A DNA stretch of 64,000 nucleotides from Bartonella tribocorum CIP 105476 (GTDB lineage: Bacteria > Pseudomonadota > Alphaproteobacteria > Rhizobiales > Rhizobiaceae): positions 186,001 to 250,000 of the forward strand of contig NC_010161.1 in the NCBI RefSeq assembly GCF_000196435.1. The letters are read 5' to 3'. Below, one piece after another: positions 60,203 through 64,000 of the stretch (positions within the stretch are counted from its first letter, which is position 1; the number at the start of each line of letters is the position of its first letter). The translations under genes and the position numbers were made by a program. Under the pieces are notes generated by a model. That model searched no databases. It had not been told where the DNA came from and saw only the letters and a list, made by a program, of their open reading frames with translations.

Positions 60203-61483
60203 TTATTGTTTGCGAAGGAGAAAAAGCACTTGAGAGGATGGATATCCATTTGCTTTTAAACCGTGATGTAGCTGAAAAGCTTTAATTGCTTTGCGGGAGG
60301 CGGTTCCGATTTTTCCATCAACATTCCCTTTATAATAGCCCAGTGCACTTAAGCGCGATTGCAGTTCTTTGCATTCTTGGAAGGTAAGGGGTTGAAAAGG
60401 TCTTTGCCAATCATGCACTAATCCAGGATGTCCAGCAATACGCTCAGCAAGAAGGGCAACAGCAAAAGCATAACGATCTGCATTATTATAACGTTTTATA
60501 ACAAAGAAATTTTTTGTGACTAAGAATATAGGTCCTTTGGCTCCATCTGGATATTTTAATATTGCTTGTTCAGTTAATGGAGGAAGAGGATGCCCATTTG
60601 CGCATTTTACACCTAATTTTTTCCATTGTTCAAAGGAATACCAGCTTTCAGGAAGTTTTTTCCCCTGGGGAACTTTCACCTCTATTCCCCAAGTAAGGTG
60701 AGGTTGCCAACCATTTTTGTGGAGAAGATTAGCAGCCGTCGCCAGAGCATCTGGAACAGAGGTCCAGATATCACGCCGTCCATCTTTGTCCATATCAATG
60801 GCATAGGCGAGATAACTGCTTGGAATAAATTGGGTATGTCCCAATGCGCCGGCCCAAGATCCAGTGAGTTGAGAGCGTTGAATTTCACCACTTTGTAGAA
60901 TTTTCATAGCAGAAATCAGTTGTGTATGGGCATATTTTGTACGTTTTTTATCAGCATAGGCTAGGGTTGCAAGTGAGCGAATGGTATCACGCATGACACT
61001 TTTATTGGTTAAAATTTTTCCGTAATTGCTTTCCATTGACCAAATAGCAAGCAGAATATTGTGGTCAACACCAAAACGTTCTTCAATTTGAAGAAGCCAT
61101 TTATTCCATTTTTTTGCTTGGCGCCGTCCTTCCAAAATTGCAATATCATGGACACGATTATCAAAATAATTCCATGGAGGAGCAACAAATTCCGGTTGGT
61201 ATGCGGCGCTTTTTAAAACTTCTGGATCAATGGCATTAACACCTTTAAAAGCCATATGAAACGTAGAGGGGGTAATATTATGAGCAATAGCTGTTTTTTT
61301 AAACTCTTTAATCCAGCGTTTAAATCCACTATCAGCATATGCAAAGGATGCAAAAAATATTAAAAAAGCAGACAAAAGAACGACAAAGCCAGTGATAAGC
61401 GTTCTCCGATTTATTGACTTCTCTAAAAAAGAGAAAGTCTTCAATTCTGTTTTTTGCATTTTGAAATCCCCATTAATATTCAA
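60203..61483 (-). CDS. Lytic murein transglycosylase (MltB family)
   Basis: A protein of about 426 residues that cuts peptidoglycan glycan strands. A membrane-spanning or signal segment (TLITGFVVLLSAFLIFFASFAYA) precedes the SLT_2 domain. The catalytic Glu lies in AIWSMESNYGKI. Further blocks are GSWAGALGHTQFIPSSYLAYAID, DMDKDGRRDIWTSVPDALATAANLL and NADRYAFAVALLAERI. The C-terminal 60 residues are a peptidoglycan-binding domain (LQSRLSALGYYKGNVDGKIG). ATG 61459 is an alternative start. It is in an operon with the DUF459 gene. Confidence 0.92.
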   Translation of the reverse strand: MNINGDFKMQKTELKTFSFLEKSINRRTLITGFVVLLSAFLIFFASFAYADSGFKRWIKEFKKTAIAHNITPSTFHMAFKGVNAIDPEVLKSAAYQPEFVAPPWNYFDNRVHDIAILEGRRQAKKWNKWLLQIEERFGVDHNILLAIWSMESNYGKILTNKSVMRDTIRSLATLAYADKKRTKYAHTQLISAMKILQSGEIQRSQLTGSWAGALGHTQFIPSSYLAYAIDMDKDGRRDIWTSVPDALATAANLLHKNGWQPHLTWGIEVKVPQGKKLPESWYSFEQWKKLGVKCANGHPLPPLTEQAILKYPDGAKGPIFLVTKNFFVIKRYNNADRYAFAVALLAERIAGHPGLVHDWQRPFQPLTFQECKELQSRLSALGYYKGNVDGKIGTASRKAIKAFQLHHGLKANGYPSSQVLFLLRKQ

Positions 61484-61696
61484 TTTATCAGATGTATAAT
61501 AACTTTATTTTGTATTTAGTTTAATCGATAATATGATCAAGAAGAGGAAAAAACTGCAACAAATAATTCGTTTAATCTTTTCAATAAATTTTCATATTCT
61601 CTTTTACATTTTTGATTACCCATTATAAGGATAATCAAAACAATAAGATATCTTTTTTACTATTTCATAAAAACATGTGATAAACAAAAAGGTTAT

Positions 61697-62611
61697 ATGA
61701 ATTCATTGAGGAGGGTGAGTTTGCGTAAAATCCGGAAAGCAGTATTTCCCGTAGCAGGTCTTGGTACGCGTTTTCTTCCTGCGACAAAAACGATACCGAA
61801 AGAAATGCTAACAGTTGTTGATAAGCCTGTTATTCAATATGTTGTGGATGAGGCACGGGAGGCTGGTATTGAGCATTTTATTTTTGTGACTGGGCGCAAC
61901 AAAGCAGTCATTGAGGATTATTTTGATGCGCAAGTTGAATTATATACAACACTTGCTGAATGTGGGAAAAAAGAAGATCTTGCGCATTTATACCGTTTAC
62001 AGCCGTTGCCAGGGACAACTTCTTTCACACGTCAACAGCAACCTTTGGGGTTAGGGCATGCGCTTTGGTGTGCGCGTGAATTAGTTGCAGGCGAACCTTT
62101 TGCTTTATTATTACCTGATATGTTGATACAAGCGAAAAAGGGATGCCTTTCTGAGATGATGAGTCTTTATGAAAGAACGGGGGGTGGAAATATTATAGCA
62201 GTTCAGGAATGCGATCCTAGAGAAACCCATAAATATGGTATTGTGGGGAAAGGCAAACAGATTGCCAATGGTTTTGAAATCACAGAAATGATAGAAAAAC
62301 CAGCGCTTGGAACGGCACCATCAAATTTGTACATCAATGGACGTTATATTTTGCAGCCAGAAATTTTTAATATTCTTTCCACTCAAGAACGAGGAACAGG
62401 AAATGAAATTCAACTAACAGATGCGATGATAAGGCTTTCAAACGAACAGGATTTTTGGGGTTTGCAATTAGAAGGGCGCACTTTTGATTGCGGTTCTAAA
62501 GCTGGTTTTATTGAAGCTAACGTTGCATTTTCTTTGGCACGTGCTGATATGAACAGCCATGTTTCTGCCTCATTGAAAAATTTACTGGAAACCATTACAG
62601 TTGAAAAATGA
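61697..62611 (+). CDS. galU: UTP-glucose-1-phosphate uridylyltransferase
   Basis: A 304-residue enzyme making UDP-glucose for envelope polysaccharides and glycolipids. The nucleotidyltransferase start [55 protein letters not shown] and [15 protein letters not shown] are all present. ATG 61697 may be preceded by a short non-conserved stretch; the GTG at 61715 is a possible later start. kdsD follows after 39 bases, linking the pair to cell-surface sugar supply. Confidence 0.94.
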   Translation: MNSLRRVSLRKIRKAVFPVAGLGTRFLPATKTIPKEMLTVVDKPVIQYVVDEAREAGIEHFIFVTGRNKAVIEDYFDAQVELYTTLAECGKKEDLAHLYRLQPLPGTTSFTRQQQPLGLGHALWCARELVAGEPFALLLPDMLIQAKKGCLSEMMSLYERTGGGNIIAVQECDPRETHKYGIVGKGKQIANGFEITEMIEKPALGTAPSNLYINGRYILQPEIFNILSTQERGTGNEIQLTDAMIRLSNEQDFWGLQLEGRTFDCGSKAGFIEANVAFSLARADMNSHVSASLKNLLETITVEK

Positions 62612-62650
62612 TGTAGATCTCTCATTTAACTTTATTGATTGAATTTGATT

Positions 62651-63643
62651 ATGACAATACCATTTTCTCATATGGCTTTGCAGGGTGCTGTTGCATCGGC
62701 GCTTAAAACGCTTGCCAGTGAAAAGCAAGGGCTTGAAGCCCTTGAAGCAGCTCTTCTTGGAAGTCTTTCATCTTCTTTTGAAGCGGCTGTTCAAACCATT
62801 AGAAATGCCCGTGGACATGTGGTCATTACGGGGCTTGGGAAAAGTGGTCATATAGGGACAAAAATTGCAGCAACCTTAGCTTCAACTGGAACACCTGCTT
62901 TTTTTGTTCACGCTGCAGAAGCCAATCATGGTGATCTTGGTATGATTGGGTCTGATGATGTTATTCTTGCTTTATCATGGTCTGGTGAAACGCAAGAGTT
63001 AAGTGGCATTATGAGTTATGCGGCGCGTTTTCGTATCCCCCTTATTGCAATAACATCAAGTGAACACTCTGTGTTAGGACGACAAGCTGATATTGTTCTC
63101 TTATTACCAAAGATAGAAGAGGCTTGCCCCCATGGTTTAGCGCCTACAACTTCAACAATTATGCAATTGGCAATGGGAGATGCATTAGCGGTTTCTCTTT
63201 TAGAAATGCGTGGCTTTACCGCGACCGATTTCAAAATATATCATCCTGGTGGTTCTCTTGGTGCAAGCCTTAAATACGTGTGTGATATTATGCATGAGGG
63301 TGATTGTATTCCTTTGGTTATGCAGGGAACAGCGATGACTGAAGCGATGAATGTTTTGGTAGAAAAACATTTTGGTTGTGTTGGTGTTATTAATCAAAAA
63401 GGTGAACTTATCGGAATTGTGACCGATGGTGATCTTGCACGGAACATTCATTTTAATTTATCAAAATTTAATGTTGATGAGGTGATGACCAAAGCTCCTA
63501 AAGTTGTAAAGCCAAATACACTTGTTGGTGCAGCAATGGCTTTTATTAATGATCATCATATTGGTGCATTTTTCGTGGTTGAAGATAAAAAACCGATAGG
63601 AATTGTTCATTTCCATGATCTTTTGCGCATCGGTGCTGCTTAG
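62651..63643 (+). CDS. kdsD: Arabinose-5-phosphate isomerase (KpsF/GutQ)
   Basis: A 330-residue enzyme interconverting ribulose 5-phosphate and arabinose 5-phosphate, the precursor of Kdo in lipopolysaccharide. The SIS domain (about 30-170) has VVITGLGKSGHIGTKIAATLASTGTPAFFVHAAEA and LALSWSGETQEL, with PTTSTIMQLAMGDALAV. Two CBS domains follow (about 205-325; GVINQKGELIGIVTDGDLAR). A TTG at 62639 would add four residues; ATG 62651 is chosen. Confidence 0.93.
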   Translation: MTIPFSHMALQGAVASALKTLASEKQGLEALEAALLGSLSSSFEAAVQTIRNARGHVVITGLGKSGHIGTKIAATLASTGTPAFFVHAAEANHGDLGMIGSDDVILALSWSGETQELSGIMSYAARFRIPLIAITSSEHSVLGRQADIVLLLPKIEEACPHGLAPTTSTIMQLAMGDALAVSLLEMRGFTATDFKIYHPGGSLGASLKYVCDIMHEGDCIPLVMQGTAMTEAMNVLVEKHFGCVGVINQKGELIGIVTDGDLARNIHFNLSKFNVDEVMTKAPKVVKPNTLVGAAMAFINDHHIGAFFVVEDKKPIGIVHFHDLLRIGAA

Positions 63644-64000
63644 ATTAAAGTTCCCTATCAGGTAAGATGTTATTTTAGGCGAAAACAGATTGAACGATAC
63701 AAAGTTACAATTTTATTGTGAAGGGGCTTTTTGCTGATATTTTGTGGAGAAAAATGATTATTTTATTCATTTTATAATGTTTAGAAAGTTCTACAGATAG
63801 AGACTATATCAGTCTCTTTGCGTATTTTAGAAAGAATTTTCTATCAGGAGGAGAAGGGATCACCTCCTGTTTGATGTATGTACCCCCTCTATTCTTAATT
63901 AAGAGAGGTTTCACTTTTACTTTGTTGAAGCTTTCCGCTTAAGGGAAAACTGTGCTCCCGTATGTGAGGTGCAGAGAAGTTGTGTGGCGTCATATGACAT
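63644..64000. other. Right-end intergenic region with two stem-loops
   Basis: No gene is supported in the last 357 bases. Stem AGAGACT/AGTCTCT (63799-63817, TTTG after it) and stem CAGGAGG/CCTCCTG (63845-63869, TTTG after it) are terminator-like and may end the galU-kdsD transcript. Confidence 0.5.

Noticed and set aside
63856..63870. A ggatcacctcctg word resembling the 3' end of 16S rRNA
   Set aside because: No rRNA sequence precedes it; it is the pairing arm of a local stem-loop.

Overview
The window looks like a chromosomal segment of a Bartonella species. It is AT-rich, carries the ialA/ialB invasion-associated pair next to ctpA, and holds a giant trimeric autotransporter whose head, stalk and anchor resemble the BadA/Vomp family. 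The core gene order (obgE-proB-proA-nadD-rsfS-rlmH-envC-ctpA) is typically alphaproteobacterial. The amount of accessory DNA suggests one of the rodent-associated species, but the species cannot be fixed from this sequence. || Layout. 1-4.6 kb: an EIIA-HPr-EI phosphotransferase fusion and tRNA-Ser(GGA), with long gene-poor gaps. 4.7-7.2 kb (minus strand): an ATP-grasp ligase coupled to an MFS transporter that is broken by a frameshift. 7.4-10.7 kb: a small integrative element with tyrosine integrase, AlpA-like regulator and a DUF3987 replication protein interrupted by one in-frame stop. 11.3-16.3 kb: a single-polypeptide (type ISP-like) restriction-modification enzyme flanked by inverted repeats of about 165 bp. 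18.0-20.4 kb: three tandem hexapeptide-repeat (left-handed beta-helix) proteins behind a palindrome-bearing promoter and a strongly folding leader. 20.4-21.9 kb: a gene desert. 21.9-37.2 kb: the giant trimeric autotransporter, about 5,035 residues, with a stop codon inside its apparent signal peptide. It is followed, with a 4-bp overlap, by an IalB-family periplasmic/outer-membrane protein. || 38.7-64 kb is mainly core genome: Ppx/GppA phosphatase and rlmE; then the co-directional run obgE, proB, proA, nadD, rsfS, rlmH, envC-like, ctpA, rppH (ialA), ialB; then yggT and a DUF167 gene. On the minus strand lie ppa, typA and mgtE. These are followed by an M3 oligopeptidase (plus), an MltB-type transglycosylase with a DUF459 SGNH hydrolase (minus), and galU-kdsD (plus). 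|| How it fits together: the core part covers proline synthesis, ribosome maturation, envelope remodelling and nucleotide/sugar precursors for the cell surface. The accessory part combines DNA mobility, restriction and surface adhesion, and it is visibly decaying: one frameshift, two nonsense codons, duplicated intergenic remnants and expanding repeats. The most unusual items are the adhesin with its stop-interrupted leader and recent 1,554-bp tandem duplications, the hexapeptide triplet with its structured leader, and the restriction enzyme held between inverted repeats.
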